Below, piece by piece: positions 36,196-49,784 of a stretch of 64,000 nt of DNA (position 1 is its first letter; each line of letters opens with the position of its first letter). Source of the stretch: Episyrphus balteatus (taxonomy: Eukaryota > Arthropoda > Insecta > Diptera > Syrphidae). The notes below the pieces were generated by a model. It was not told the origin of the DNA. It saw only the letters and a program-made list of their open reading frames with translations, and made no database searches. The position numbers and the translations under genes were made by a program. Location: the NCBI RefSeq assembly GCF_945859705.1, contig NC_079137.1, positions 53,600,552 to 53,664,551 of the forward strand, read 5' to 3'.

Positions 36196-37672
36196 GAACC
36201 TCGAGCTACATCCTAAACTACTGAAGGGATTTTCTTTAAACTTGGTAGTTAACAGTTTTGAGTGATTCCCTAGAGGAGAAATTGAAGGTTTTTTTTTAGG
36301 ACCAAAACTAACGGTACCTGTCATATAACGGAAACAGAAAAGTTGATTTATTTCAAAAACGGCTCTAACGATTTTGATTAAAATTTTTCTGCTTACTGTT
36401 ACAGATAAGAGCCTTCTTTGACAGTAAAAAAAATATTTTTTGTACCGTTATCAACGGTACCTGCCATAGAACGGTTTTTTTGATTTATGAATTTCTCATA
36501 AACGACATAACAGATTTCGACCAAATTTTTAATACAGAAACGTTTAATCAATCATTATTTAAAAAAATTTAAAATTTTTCAAAAACCACATTTTTGGATT
36601 TTTAAAAAATATTTCAAAATTTTTTTTTGAAAAATCAATTTTTTGGAAACGAGTTGGTGAAAAAATTTGAAATTTTGTTTTTATGTGTAAATTAATTATT
36701 TATTCAAAATTGCATATCAACTTTTTTTTTGAAAAATGTTAGAAAATTTTTATATATAAAAAATTATTTTTTAAAAAAACGGCTCTAACGATTTTCGAAA
36801 ATTTTTTTCTAAAAATTCCTTTTTATACTAGAAATAAAATAGCATACTTTGTTTTTTGTAAAAGATCATTTAAAACGGTATTTTATTATTTATAAAAACG
36901 GATTTTATTTTTTTGTACCACTAACGAAATTCCGTGAAAATGTCAAATTTTCCCTAATTTTGTTCAATAAAAAACTTTAACATTAGAGTAACTTTTACCA
37001 TAAGAGCAAGTACGTGCGACCCCAGTCGTGCAATTTATTTCTATTGATCTGAGCAAAAAAGTTATGGCCAAAAAACACCAAAAATTTGTTCAAAAAATTT
37101 TGGACTTTCGTCACCACTGTAATAATGGACTGATTTTCATAAAATTTTTTAAAATAATTTTTTTGATGTTTTTTGCGTTTTTTGGCCATAACTTTTATTT
37201 AAGACAAATAAAAAAACTTAAAAAATATCGCTCCTAGATTTTGATTAAAATGGGCCCATTACTACAGTTGTCACGAAAGTCTAAGATTTTTTGATTACAT
37301 TTTTGGAGTTTTTTGCGTTTTTTGGCCATAACTTTTTTGTTAAGACAAATAAAAAAAAAAAAACTAAAAAATATTGGTCCTTGATTGTGATTAATCAAAG
37401 TGATTGCCATTTATTTTTTGAAAATGGGTTCATTATTACAGTGGTGACGAAAGTCCAAAAGTTTTTAAATTAATTTTTTGGTGGTTTTTGCGTTTTTTTT
37501 TGTCATAACTTTTTTGTTAAGATCAATAAAAAAAAATAAAAAAATATCGTCAATAGATTTTGATTTAACGAAGCAATTACCGTTTAATTTTTTTTAAATC
37601 AGACGAGTCTGCGACTTTGGTGGCTGTCCAAACCTCAGCAACCAAATTGTGTGCAAAGTCAGGATCATTAAT
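35922..37672. mobile_element. 1.75-kb element with ~75-100-bp inverted ends, containing family D copy 2
   Basis: The left end (GCAGACAGCCACCAAAGTCGC, AAACGGCTATCG) matches the reverse complement of 37568-37672 (GCGACTTTGGTGGCTGTC, ACCGTTTAATTT). Inside are family D from 36020 to 37020, a CTGT microsatellite, and a block from 37040 to 37560 in which GCGTTTTTTGGCCATAACTTTT recurs at about 37167, 37314 and 37489 plus an inverted start near 37058. No coding frame. Confidence 0.75.
36134..36193. repeat. (TCTG)n microsatellite
   Basis: About 15 tetranucleotide copies with one C variant (TCCG). Chance frames show a five-residue SVCLS-type repeat. Confidence 0.95.
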
Positions 37673-40600
37673 TTGATAGCTGTTTTATATTGATTTCAAA
37701 AGTAAAAAAAAAACCATTTTTTTAAGAAAGTTAACTTGAATTCTTTATCGAAAATTAAATGAAGTTTTTAGACGTTTCCTTGAATTTTTTTTAAATAATC
37801 CGTGGTTGAGGTATTGATAAATCAAAGTCAAGAGCATGGTTTTTTGTTTGATGACTGATTTTGCAGTCTAAAGAAAAATCGAAGAAGTTTGAAACGAAGA
37901 AAACTTGCAACTTTATGAATAGCCTTTTTAAAAATAATAATCATTTTATCAGAAAAAAATGTACCTATCCAATTTTTTTGGGAGAAAAATAAAAATTAAA
38001 CAAAAAATTGGAAAATGCTGGTTTTTGGATAGTTCCAATGATTTCGCTATTTCACCATTTGAAATAAATATATCAAACATTTTGTTTGTTCCATTACTTT
38101 TTTGGGCTAGTGTACTTTCCTCAAATTTCTTAAAAAATGAACAAATTTCCATTTAAAACTGTCTCCTCCCAACTTGCAAGCTCTATCCTTTTGATTCAAT
38201 CCTTCTTAACCATCTTGTATATATTTTTTTTTATTATTGTTAAAACTTCAAGAAATCTAACTCTATCTTTTGTAGCAGTCACTACAGGGTGAATTCGGGA
38301 ATATGACAAAGCATTATCTCGTCGATAGAAAGTGATTTATACTCTCAACCTTTTAAAAAATAAGTTCAACCTTAAAATCCTTGTTAAATAGATCCAAACG
38401 CGAAATCAGTTTTCTAATTTTGTTTATTGTCCTTTCTTTTCTGTCAAAGAGCTTGGGGTTAATAAAATTCAAATGACAGTTCTTCTTACCTCAAACTAAA
38501 TATAAACAAATTTATTTCTATGTTTCTATTTTATATTCTATGGCGGTCAACCTACTTCAATAAAACTTTTTGAATATTTCGTTTACAAATATTTTTTCGT
38601 TTTTTTGTTGGTTTCGTCCTTTAATCTTTTGCTAGTAAATTAAACGATGGGTTGTGTTTATATCCCCAGGCATTGTTACACAATATTCCTTGAAATCAGA
38701 TTTAAAGTATCTCAAAGCGTCTTATATATTTTTCTTCTTCTTGTTTCATCTTTTTTATACTAAAAAATAGAATAGCGATAACCTTATTTTGAATGACAAG
38801 AAGAAACGCTTATCTCTTTTTGTTTGTTTTTCTGAAAAAAAAAAAAAATGTAAAAAAAATCATAAGGAACAACATTAAATGCTTCGGGCAAGGAGTATAC
38901 TCTATTTCTTTGAAAAAAATTGAAATAAGGCCTGGATGTTGAAGGAATGGACATAAATATTGTAATGGTTTTTTTTTCAAAGGTAAAAGCTATTAGATTT
39001 TGTGTTGGCTTGGGTTGGGTTTTGTTGGTCGGATTAAGGATTAGAAGGTTTTTTTATGTATTAAATACACTTTCACCTTTTTTATTTATTTAAATTTTGT
39101 AAATTTTGATTTTTATTTAAATAACAACATCAAAGGGAGAGGCTTCAATGCTGTAACATTTTCCTTATTATCTTTGGACTTTGTTGTTCTCTATCAATTT
39201 TTTGGAGGAAGCTCAAAGAGTCCAAAAGTTATTAAAATATGGGTATGTTTGTACTGTCATAACATCTTAACTACTTATCATAATTTGTAAAAAGAGCTAA
39301 AGTTGTAAGCTTCCTGCTAGTCCGTTTGGAGGATATGTTAGTTAATTTGATATAAATCCCTCTAGTGGCAGAGTCATGAACGAAAATGTTGTATTTAGTT
39401 ACATTTGCTTTTTAAAAATTTTATGAAATTATAACCTTTTCAAAATTTAAACAAACAAAAAAATGAGTTTTAATAGTAAATATCGGTTAGTTTATGACTT
39501 TTGCCTATAGAGTGTGCAATGTTAGATAATGTTTCATAGCCTATAATAAGCTAAAAATCAAGACGCTTTTAACAATACCAAACATGTCAAATGAGGATAA
39601 GTAGTTTAGAAGATATGAGGGAACAAACAAATTCCAATTTCTCAAAATTTCGTTTTTTTTTTCTTGTTTTTTTTTTTTTTTTTATAGATGAAGACAAATA
39701 TTCTTTTGGAGTCGAAAACACTTTATTTTCTAACAAAATTACTCCATAGTCCGCACTGTGTTGTGCGTATAATCGGGTTATCCTTGAATAAAAAAAAAAA
39801 AAAAAAAACACATCCCAGCTGATTATATGCATTTACATGTTTTACTCACATGTCAGCAACTTCCACTTGAACGAGTCTTTGAGAGGAGTACGTATTCTAG
39901 ACACTTTCTTATAAGATTGCCCAACAAACAATTTATCAAGAGTTACTTAACAACAACTGAAAAGAAGAATAAATTGCATTTGCATGTTTTATTACAAACA
40001 CCCCTTAGCAATTGTACATAAATTCAATAGAAAAAGTGTGTTGTTTAGTATAGGGTTGATTTTGATTCAGCCTTTTTGGTTTTATTTTTTTTTTTTGTAT
40101 TTTTTTCTTGTTGTTTCGTTGGTTTGAATAATATCGTGCGTGAGCATTGTTAGCAAAGATATAGCATGCGTGTTCTAGTGCAAATAAAATTGCCTTAAGG
40201 CAATGACTGATTTCCTTTCAGTTCATGGCCATACAACATACAGACACACAAAAATATTGGTAAGATTGATTTAGATATGGTTTGCGCGGGTGATGGGTGA
40301 GCTGTTCAAAGAAATATATATACTTTTTATTCAAATGGCAATTATGTTTTAAGGTGGGTTGAAGTGAATCCCAGTTTTTTTTTTGGGTTTTTTTTTTATA
40401 GAAATAAAATAAAATCAGCTTTGATTTGTCTTAACAATAACCAAGAATAGGTAAACTTTGGGCTGATTTTGTTTGTTTTCCAAATGATATTTTAGTACAA
40501 TATATGTACTTACAAACATATAAATTGGATAGGTGGTATCAATGTTTTATTCAAAAGTTAGTCTGTGGTTTTTAGAAATTTGATTTACAAAAATACCAAT

Positions 40601-40739
40601 TCTGCGTGTATTTATTTAGTTGGGTTAGCTGAAGAGTATATAACAATTTGCCTTGTTGTTTGATTTTATTCTGGTAGAATTAGTCTTTTAATAGAGTATT
40701 TTGAAAAAAGGTATAGATATGTATATGGAAAGGATTAAA
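37673..40739. other. Anonymous AT-rich DNA
   Basis: No exon or RNA gene recognised over ~3 kb. Long A/T runs at 39650-39680 and 39791-39808. Confidence 0.5.
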
Positions 40740-41162
40740 GTGGTTAGATTAATGAAAAAAGTTATCAAGACCTTTTTTGTGGAGCAAACTGTTTCCTACA
40801 AGAATATGTCTTGCGCGTTCGATTATTATAATTTTTCAATTTGTTACAAAGTTAAGAACAAAAAACGAATTTTTTAAGATTTTCTCGATTTTTGAATCTC
40901 AAATATCTTTTAAACGGTTAGATAAACAAAAAAAGTGTAAAAAGCTTTTTTTGTAGAGCGTTCAATTTTCTACAAGAATATGTTAAAAAATTTGCTAAAA
41001 AGTCAATTAATAAAAGAATTATTTTTTTTTAGTAGAAGCGGATGACTTTCCCATTAATATAAAGAGCTCATATTTGGTGTGTATATTCTAGAGGTGTCTA
41101 GCAATCGATTTTTTGGAGTACAAAATCAAAAAAATGAATTTCGATTTTTTTGACCCACCCTA
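40740..41162 (+). mobile_element. 5'-truncated copy of the TAGGGTGGGTC MITE family
   Basis: Begins mid-arm at TGGTTAGATTAATGAAAAA and runs to the intact right end GACCCACCCTA at 41162. A ~25-bp internal stretch after AGTAGAAGC is missing relative to the other copies. Confidence 0.9.
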
Positions 41163-41243
41163 ATCATGATACAACCCAAAGAAATTCTTCAAACTAGCAC
41201 GAAGAAAAAATGATTTTAGAGTTATCTCTTGTGACTTAAGCTA

Positions 41244-41750
41244 TAGGGGAGGTGGGGGCAAGACCGCCCCATTAGTGTTTAATCGTCTTAAAAACCAATA
41301 AAAAACATCTTTTAATTAAAATAAAGTGTTTATTCATTAACTTTAATGTTTTTTGTAGGGAATCTCATCATTAAAAAAAATTTAAAAATACTGAATAAAA
41401 GATAAACTTTTAAAAAACTTCTAACAAAAAACCCCCACATGGGGGCCGTTTCTATCTTAAAATTTTGCTATATTTTCATCGGTTCCCAACTTTTAATACA
41501 AAAGAAAAAAAAGTTAAGACTTTTAAATATTTCATTTAAAAAAGTACATATTTCTTTCTACACAAAACATGACGATTTGATGAAAAATCACAAAATTTAT
41601 TATAACTTTTCGGGATTTCAACCAAACTTGCTCATACTCACAGACATAATCGATCTTACTGGAAGCCATTTTTTTATATTAAAAGTCCTGCCAATTTAAT
41701 GTTTTTTCATACAACATAGTACATAAACCGTCTTGCCCCCACTTCCCCTA
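41244..41750. mobile_element. 507-bp MITE with TAGGGGAGGTGGGGGCAAGAC ends
   Basis: The left end TAGGGGAGGTGGGGGCAAG mirrors CTTGCCCCCACTTCCCCTA at 41732-41750 with one mismatch. Flanking bases (TTAAGCTA and CACACATC) do not match, so the target duplication is lost or absent. An 86-residue chance frame inside is lysine/phenylalanine-rich and unrecognised. Confidence 0.8.
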
Positions 41751-44542
41751 CACACATCTTGCATACACAAATAGTATTTGGGTTGGAAATATTTGAGATT
41801 GCTTGCTTTGACATACATAATTTCAAACATACACATACCTAATACATATCAAAATACATATTTTCCAATTTATATGTCAAAATAACTATAATACCTACAT
41901 TAAAATAATTTGCAAATACACAATTTAAATTATTTTCTAAGAAATGTTGATGGTTGTGTTTGAAATGAAAATATTATTGAATTTATTTGATTTTATGTGA
42001 AAATTTCAAATGACATCACCAATAATTTTTTTGGGTAGAAATATTGTATTGCTTTTGGTTTAGTTTGAACGAGAAAATAAAAAAAAAGATACATTTATCA
42101 TGCACGTTATTCAAGCAATAACGTATGAAACTTTATTTAGGAAAAGTATAATTTTCATTACAACAAAATTCAGGTTTTTATGAAAACCTAACACTGGTAA
42201 GAGAAGCCCTAAAAATTGATTTTCAGAATTCAGCTGGTTCATCTACACATCCACGGATGGATGGATGTTCCAAAAATTCCAAATGAATTAAACAAAAATG
42301 AAATAACTATTGAATAAACGCCGTTTTTATATGTAGAGTATGCCTTTTATATAATCTCATTAGGAATAAGTAAAAGTGCATGTTTCGATTAAAGATAAGA
42401 TTTTTTTTTTTATTTCACAGAACCTTATGTGATTGTAATACTGTTACATGCTTACAGTCTCTAAACGGTTGCATTCACAGAATTTTGTGTTTAGTTCCTT
42501 CCTTATATACATTTAGTTTGAAATGAAATGAAAATTATCAACTTGAAATTTCGCATGATAGGAAATTATCTCATTTGGAGTAGTGGAACCAAGCATATTA
42601 TTTTTTCATTACATAATGACTTCTAAGGAAACTTCAAATGAACTATGGCTTCATGTTTTCACTCAACAAACGAAAGTGGTATTATGCTTTTTTTATTTTT
42701 TAAATACACTCTATGTATTTTTTTTAAGAAAATACTAAAAACGACCTTTTTGGAGAAGGTTTAACTTAATTTTAATATCGAAGAGGACACTTATCTCATA
42801 GTACGACTGTTCAAAATACTCAAAAAATATCAAAAGTGAGAACTTCACCCCTCCCAAATTCTACAAAAATTCAGACTGTATAATAGGTCTTTAAAACGAA
42901 AGAGCTGAACTTCGAACTTGATTATATTAAAAATATTTTTCATAAAGTCCATTTATTTTTTTATTACTTCCAATTGTAGGGTTTTAGAATACTTGAATAT
43001 TAACAGGTTAAAAACGTCTGTTTTGGTTACTTTTGACGTCGAATAAAATCATTTATGCCATCCCAACGCCATATTCTATAGTCCTAAATATGTATTTTTA
43101 TTTTTTTTTTCAAAACTATTTTTTTTTTCTCAAAGATATTTGAAATTTGAGATTTCTTGTCTCAACCAATTCTACATGATCTAACACTTTGATATGCACT
43201 TTTTTTCTAAATCACCCTGCATACATACATATTTAAATGTAAAAAAAAAAAAAAATACATTAATTTCAAAATATTTTCCAATTTTTATTTCAAAGTAATA
43301 ATTGTACTTAAATTAAAATTATTTTCAAAGAATTAATTTTAATAATTTCCAAGAAATGTTGATTTTTATGTTTTTTGATATTTTCCATAACAAGTTGTGA
43401 TACCTTTATTTCAGGTTTCGGTAATTTCACTTGAAGTATACCCAAAATACATTCGCAAATATTTTAAGTGGTAAAACAATTTTATATTACTTTTTTTGTC
43501 AAATTTTTACCAGAATAAAAATAAACAGTTTTTTCTTTAATTGAATTTAATTTCCAGGTTTAAAAAAAATTCATTTTTTATAAGCTTTAGGCAAAATTAA
43601 GAAAATCATTTACAAAAAGTACGTATACACCACAGTGAACAAAAGATTTTTATATATAAATCACGAGAACTTACTTTAAGTCTTTTCGGCATTTATTTTC
43701 TTGAAACTCTCTGTAAATTTTTGTTAAATTTAAATTTGACTTTAATAAAAAAAAACATTTCTTAACTTTATTGAAGACTTAAAGAAATATTCCTTAAGAA
43801 AAACAGATAGCTACATTCTCTTGAATGAACCAAAACAACAAAACAAAATGAAACAGAAACAGAAAAAAAAATCAATTACAAAATCTCATTTTATTGCCTT
43901 CGAGAGAAACAAAAGTAAAACAACATAATTTACTTCCACTTTATCTGACAGATCCTTTGATTTAGCAAAATTAGACATTCCAAAAGTCGTCCTTTTCTAT
44001 ATACAATTTACAGATAGAGATATAGATATAGACAAATACTTTATCACTATGACATTTATATATACAAAAGCTATACGTTCAATAAAATACCCCCAAAGGC
44101 AACAATTCGTGTAGAAAGTCAAATCAACTAATAAATCAAACGAATTAAAATACACATCTGTCTACGTCCAATTCCCGAAAGGTTTAGAGTTAGCTTGCTG
44201 CTTTTTGCATTTATTTACATTTTAAACGTTTATATATGTAGGTATATTGAATGAATGTGAGTGAGTAAGAGACAGAAAGAGAACCTAGTTATATTCCTAT
44301 AGGAAGTGAAGAGGTACTTGATTCATTTTGTTGTATATTTGTACCTACATCAACTCTCGCTCGAAACAATCCTACACAAAATTATTTCTATGGTGATTGA
44401 GTAGGGGCTCTTGATGTGAGGAGTTTCGTTAATTAAAGAGTGAAAATCCTGACATAAAACAGAATTTATTCGCATCGATGCATTAACGTTCCTCTGCTTA
44501 ACCGTTCATTTTTCAATGTCAGTCCATAGTCGTCTCTGCTAA
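41751..44542. other. Anonymous AT-rich DNA
   Basis: No gene, array or inverted element recognised. Confidence 0.5.
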
Positions 44543-44779
44543 ATGTCGAAAAATTACTCATCCAAAGCGAACGAGATTGCGAAAATGTCGAATTCGATAG
44601 CGCAATTAAGCCCAAACACCCAGACCCCCCCCCCCCCCGAAATCACAAGTACCTCCACATCACAGAGTTCACATCAACCCAAACAGTTTGGCACATACCA
44701 AGTTATAGAGCTACAAACACATCCAACATCCAACATGGATAAACGTCACCGTCAAAAAGCAATCAAGCACTCTTGTTAA
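44543..44779 (+). CDS. Candidate small ORF or 5' exon, 78 aa, Ser/Thr/Pro/Gln-rich
   Basis: A true ATG in good fly context (CTAAATG) opens 78 codons. The product is low in hydrophobic residues and rich in Ser, Thr, Pro, Gln, His and Asn, with PPPP from a 14-C run at 44625-44638 and a basic tail (MDKRHRQKAIK). That differs from the Lys/Phe/Ile-rich chance frames elsewhere in the window. A TCAGTC initiator-like motif lies 26 bp upstream, and a CAG|GTAAGA splice donor sits at 45042-45049, about 265 bp after the stop. No family or conserved domain is recognised. It could be a short coding gene, an upstream ORF in a 5' exon, or chance; the poly-C run would be prone to slippage. Confidence 0.25.
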   Translation: MSKNYSSKANEIAKMSNSIAQLSPNTQTPPPPEITSTSTSQSSHQPKQFGTYQVIELQTHPTSNMDKRHRQKAIKHSC

Positions 44780-46904
44780 AGGACAATGTCAGTTTGACTC
44801 CCTCCGCAAACAAACAATGTAGTCATATGTACGTACATACAATTGAGTTCGTCCTTTAAAGGTCCTGGATGGCTCTACAATAGATCCCTCTCTACATCAA
44901 TATATATAGCCTCGACTCGCCTCGGCTAGATGAGATAGCTATAAGGCCCTGGCAGCACCTCTCTAAAGGTATGTTGTAAGGGTAAGAGGTAAAGGAAGGT
45001 ATAGGTTTTCCAATTTCGTCCTACAAATGTAAAACTGTTGACAGGTAAGATAACAATAGCTTGTCGTTAATACCTTTCCCAGGGATAATAAAGTTCTCGG
45101 ACGATATATATACATTATACAAGTTTTCTCCTGGTTAGTTATTCATGGAAACACGCAAATGAATAACGTATATTATATTCCATTTCCCATTTCCAATTGC
45201 TATCAAGTTTTTTTTTTTTTATTAAGGACTCCCAGGATATCACCATTCACCACTTACCATACCACACAGTCAAAAAGCTTCCTTTGATAGCTGGCGAAGC
45301 CAATTTAATTCATAAAAAAACTCAATACTCAAAAAAAAAAATAAAAAAAATATACAAAAACAGTTACTTTACAGTGTCATTGGTTACAATTTATTTTGTT
45401 TATTTTAATATTTCCCCAAGAAGAAGTTAAAAAAAAAAAAAACGAACCGTTTTCAACCATAAAACTAGGAAAAGTTTAAAAGCACCAACTAAAAATGCAC
45501 TTATACATAATTATAACGGTAACTTGGTCTTTGACTTTGACTTGTTTTCAAAAATTTTCAATAAGCAAAAACCACACATACAAAAACAGGGAACAGAAAG
45601 AACACACAGAGGTACCTACTTTGTGTGGCTATAAAATGTAGAATGTTGCACGGTGTTTCTCTGTGGTCTTTTATGTTTGAGGCAAGGAAGGAATTTTTCA
45701 AAAAAAAAAAAAAACTTTTTGTAAATATTTTCTCACAAAAAAGACGAAGCGAACACTTTATAATGAGCATGAGGAAAAGGATATATACGAAAAATCAATT
45801 TTTTTTTTTTTTTGTAAGGATCGCATAATTTTTTTTTTTTTGTTATTGGTATTGCACCCAGAGTAGTAGCACAACGACATCATCACTCTACCTCTTCCTC
45901 TAGATATTAATCGATATTAAAGTTGCTGAGGACATAAATTAATTGGAAAGCTCAACGGCGCATGTAACAATTTTAAATCATATCCTCGGTGCTACAACAC
46001 ATCTACCTAGCATTTTTCTTTTATGTTTTCTCTGTTATAAAATGACGATGATGACGACGATGACTATACACGACGACTTGGTGTAAAGGTGCACAAAATT
46101 CATGCTAACGAGTATTTAATTGAATTAATTTCCAGAAAGCAAACAAAAATAATAAAAGCCTTTGGGTAAACGTTGGCGGCTGCTGCCATCACCACGCAGA
46201 GGATCAGGATCAGAAGAAACTAAAAGGAGGAGCAACCTTGTAGTATATAATATTTTTTTGAATGTCGCGTTTGGTTAAACAAAATAATTATAATAACTAT
46301 AAACGGAGTGATATTTATACTTTTCTCTCTGATTCTCTAGGCACATATAATTACAATGAAACTTACATTTAAATTAAATATATATATAAGATTTTCCCCA
46401 TCACAGGAAATAGCACGTTTTACATCCCGGTTGGTTGGTGTTAAAGGTATGGTTGGGGGGAAGATATTTTTCTTTGCATTGTAATTAAAATTGGAACATC
46501 AAAATGAACTTGGTTTTAGAAAAATTGTCGTTTAGGGGGTTTGACGTAAGATTTATACGATTTATACGGAAGATGAGAACATCTGTTGGATAATATTCGG
46601 GACGAGTAGCTTAATACGTGCTTGTGAACATTCTTAAAAAGAGGGTCTAAAAATTATATTTACGAAAAGAACATGTCAAAGTCAGTTGGAAGATAAAAAA
46701 AAAAATGATTGGAAAAAACCATTTAGTTTAAAAATAAAAGAAGGACAAAGGACCTTCTCCGTGAAGAATTTTTTTAAGGAACTATGATATTTCATTAGTC
46801 TACGTTCGTTTATTTCCAGAATCATTAAATCTCCATTAAAAAATCAAAATATATGGATTTTAGAAATATTTTTAACATAATCAAGTTTGTTGCTCAGCTC
46901 TTTT
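44780..46904. other. Single-copy-looking DNA, possibly intronic or regulatory
   Basis: Less repetitive than most of the window. Contains a good splice donor (ACAG|GTAAGATA at 45041), an AAAG|GTATGT-like site near 44965, and GC-richer segments at 44900-44960 and 46165-46240. No coding exon can be defined. Confidence 0.4.
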
Positions 46905-47660
46905 GTTTAAGCTACAGCCTACACGGATGGACAGATTAATGTCAAACTTGGTATGTAGCGTTGTTTGGCGACTCTCCAGAGGGGTTTTTGGAATTAATTT
47001 TTTTGGACCAAAAATAACGGTACTTGTCATATACCGATTTTAGTAAAATTAAAATATCTCGAAAACGGCTGCAACGATTTTGTTTAAAAAATTCAAATGT
47101 TAGTTTTAAGCTAAGGTCTATCTTCTAATGAAAAAGTTTTTTATTGGAAAATCATTATTAACGGTAGGTACCTGCAATAGAACGTTTTTTTTTTCAAATC
47201 CGATTATCACCGAAATTGCTTATTCGATTTCAACGACACTTTTTGTGATGAAGCATTTTTACAATTTAAGTATAAACCAAAAAACAAATTTCCAAAAAAT
47301 TGATGTTTGAAAAATTAATTAAAATTAATTAAAACGGGACATTGAATTTTTTTGAAATTTGGTTTTTAGATGTTGATTAGTAATTTCTACAAAATGGCAT
47401 ACCAATTTTATTTTAAAACATTTTTTCCAAAAAATTATTTATAAAAAATTAGTTTTTTAAAAAACGGCTCTAACGATTTTAAATTTTTTTTTCTAAAAAT
47501 GCACCTTAATATATCAAATAAAACTGCATACTTGTTTTGGAGGGCAATTTGATTTCAGATTTTATTTTATTTTTTTTTAAAACGAATTTTTTTTTTTCCA
47601 AATTTCTATATAAAAAGTCTTAAAAATTTAAGCAACTTTAATTCTAAGAGCAAGTTAGTG
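46905..47660 (+). repeat. Dispersed repeat family D, copy 3
   Basis: Shares with 36240-37015 the order AACGGTAC(C/T)TG(T/C)CATA, ATCTCGAAAACGGCT, AACGATTTT, AACGGCTCTAACGATTTT and the closing AAGAGCAAGT. No coding frame. Confidence 0.7.
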
Positions 47661-49784
47661 CATTTAATTTCATATTACTCGCCATATTATAACAAAATGG
47701 GTCAAAATTTAAACAAAAATAATATTCTTCAAAAGAGGAACCAAGTTCTCCTATGTTAGAATTAATGGTGGCACAAAAAGAACTGAGTAATAAAAAGCAC
47801 CGAATTAGATTTGGTTTTTAATTTTATGGATTAAATTTTGATTGCTGTACTTTTCCAATTAGCAAACATCTTTTAAAAATAGTTTTTTCAAAGTCGGAAC
47901 GCGTTTTTTTTTACCTTTTCAAATAGACAACTCAATTCTCTTATCTTTATTTTAGTTTTATTTTGTTAACAATTTTCGAATCAATCGCAAAATTATTTCA
48001 TTCTAGAAGAGAAAAAAAAAGTTTTCTTTACATCGATGAGAATTGAAGACTGTTTCCTGATATTCAATTTATTGACTCATTTATAAATTAACTAATTAAT
48101 ACACCGAGAGCACCTGTAAGCAAGTAGAATGCAATTAAGCAAATGGACCCATTTTCATAATACCCCAGTAAAATAACCTCTTGCATATTCGTATTGCAAA
48201 AATGATTTCCAAGTTATCGAAATTCAATACCTTAAAGGATTTATTATTTTCTCTTCTCTTTTCCAAGGAGTGAATTGAAATCAAAAATGGTTATGAAATG
48301 CAAACCTTATAAATTCAAAAGTTCAATTTGTTAAACAGGAATAGTTAGAAAGAGATAGAATGAGACAAAAATGAGAATGAAAGATATAACTTTCCTGCAT
48401 ATTTCATGGCTTATCTATGGAAATAAATGAATTGAGTTTTAGCTGACGTATATAGGTGGTACCTTCCTAACTACACTCTTCTAGTGTAAAAAGGAAGGAA
48501 CAGCTACATTTCACAGAGAGTAGGTATACAAAGATATTCGTTAAAATTTCTATCTGAGAAATGGATGATGTTGATTAAGGATAGTCGGGATGTACTCGTA
48601 TTATTGCGGATGGTTGATGGTTTTGTGTATGTGCCAACCAGAGTTCAGCAGACACAACCGAAACAGTATTATTCACCAACGATATTAAATTTCCTAATTA
48701 ATTAATGTTGCATTTGTTTCTCAATTCTGGTGTGTATTCTATCGGGGATCCATCATTATTATATTAATAAGCGAGTGTATTTCAAACGAAGGTTATTAGG
48801 ATATACCTTTGTATCTATCTATCTTCTATAAGTTATATAGGTGTAGAAGAAATGTGACGATACAATGGTTGTATATATGTGTATATGAATATAGTATTTA
48901 GTAAATTAAGGAACAGTGTGTACTGATAATATCATTAAATAAACTTAAATTATTTTCGTCTCCTTCGTTCATTAGAATAAATAATTGAGTTGTCATTATT
49001 TAACAAAGGCCATTCATTAATCAATCAATTAATAGCTATTCATCTCTTATTATCCTTGGTTTGTATTTTTGATGAATGAAGTTTAAGTAGTTTGTTAATT
49101 GACTTTAAGAAGGAAACAAATTTTTTTGTTTTTTTTTCACAAAAGTAATTTCGTAAACTATTTTGCATACATTTTCATTAATTTATAACAAAAAATTTGT
49201 TGTTCTGCTTACTTTTTGTGGTAAAATAGCAAAAATTTATAGCTGTAGTGTTTTCAAAATGATACCAAACGGTTTTGTAGAATAAGAAAAAATTGAAAAA
49301 ATATTATCACAACGTTTAAAAAAAGGCTAAAATGCACAACGTTGCAGGTTTTTGTTCTTGTGGTTTAAGTAACTTACAAATAAGCTTACAAATTTGTTTA
49401 GTTAAGTTACCGCAACGAAATGTAATAAAAAAGGTTAATTAAATCATTTTTTTTCCGTTTAATTTGTGAAAACCATTATATGTCTAAAAAATTTGAATAA
49501 ACTTTATACGGAAATACCCAAAAATGATTATTCCATTTCTTTAGTAGTTTTTTTTATCACCATGAAGAAGATTATAATACACTAACGAAATCAGTCGAGC
49601 TGCGTTCGAAAAAAAGAAAAGATAACGTTAAAACAACAAAAATGTGGGTCCTAGAAATTACTTTAAAATAATCTAAGTATGTAACGAAACTTTTTTGAAC
49701 ATCTTCAATTTTCATCATCGAAATTGTGCTTTTGAATAAAATTTCGAAAAATTGTATTTCACGATACCAATTTACCATATAGAC
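47661..49784. other. Anonymous AT-rich DNA
   Basis: No gene recognised. Ends at the target duplication of the next element. Confidence 0.5.

Noticed and set aside
36017..36324. Ser/Val/Cys/Leu and Arg/Thr/Asp/Gln repeat frames
   Set aside because: Produced by the TCTG microsatellite at 36134-36193.
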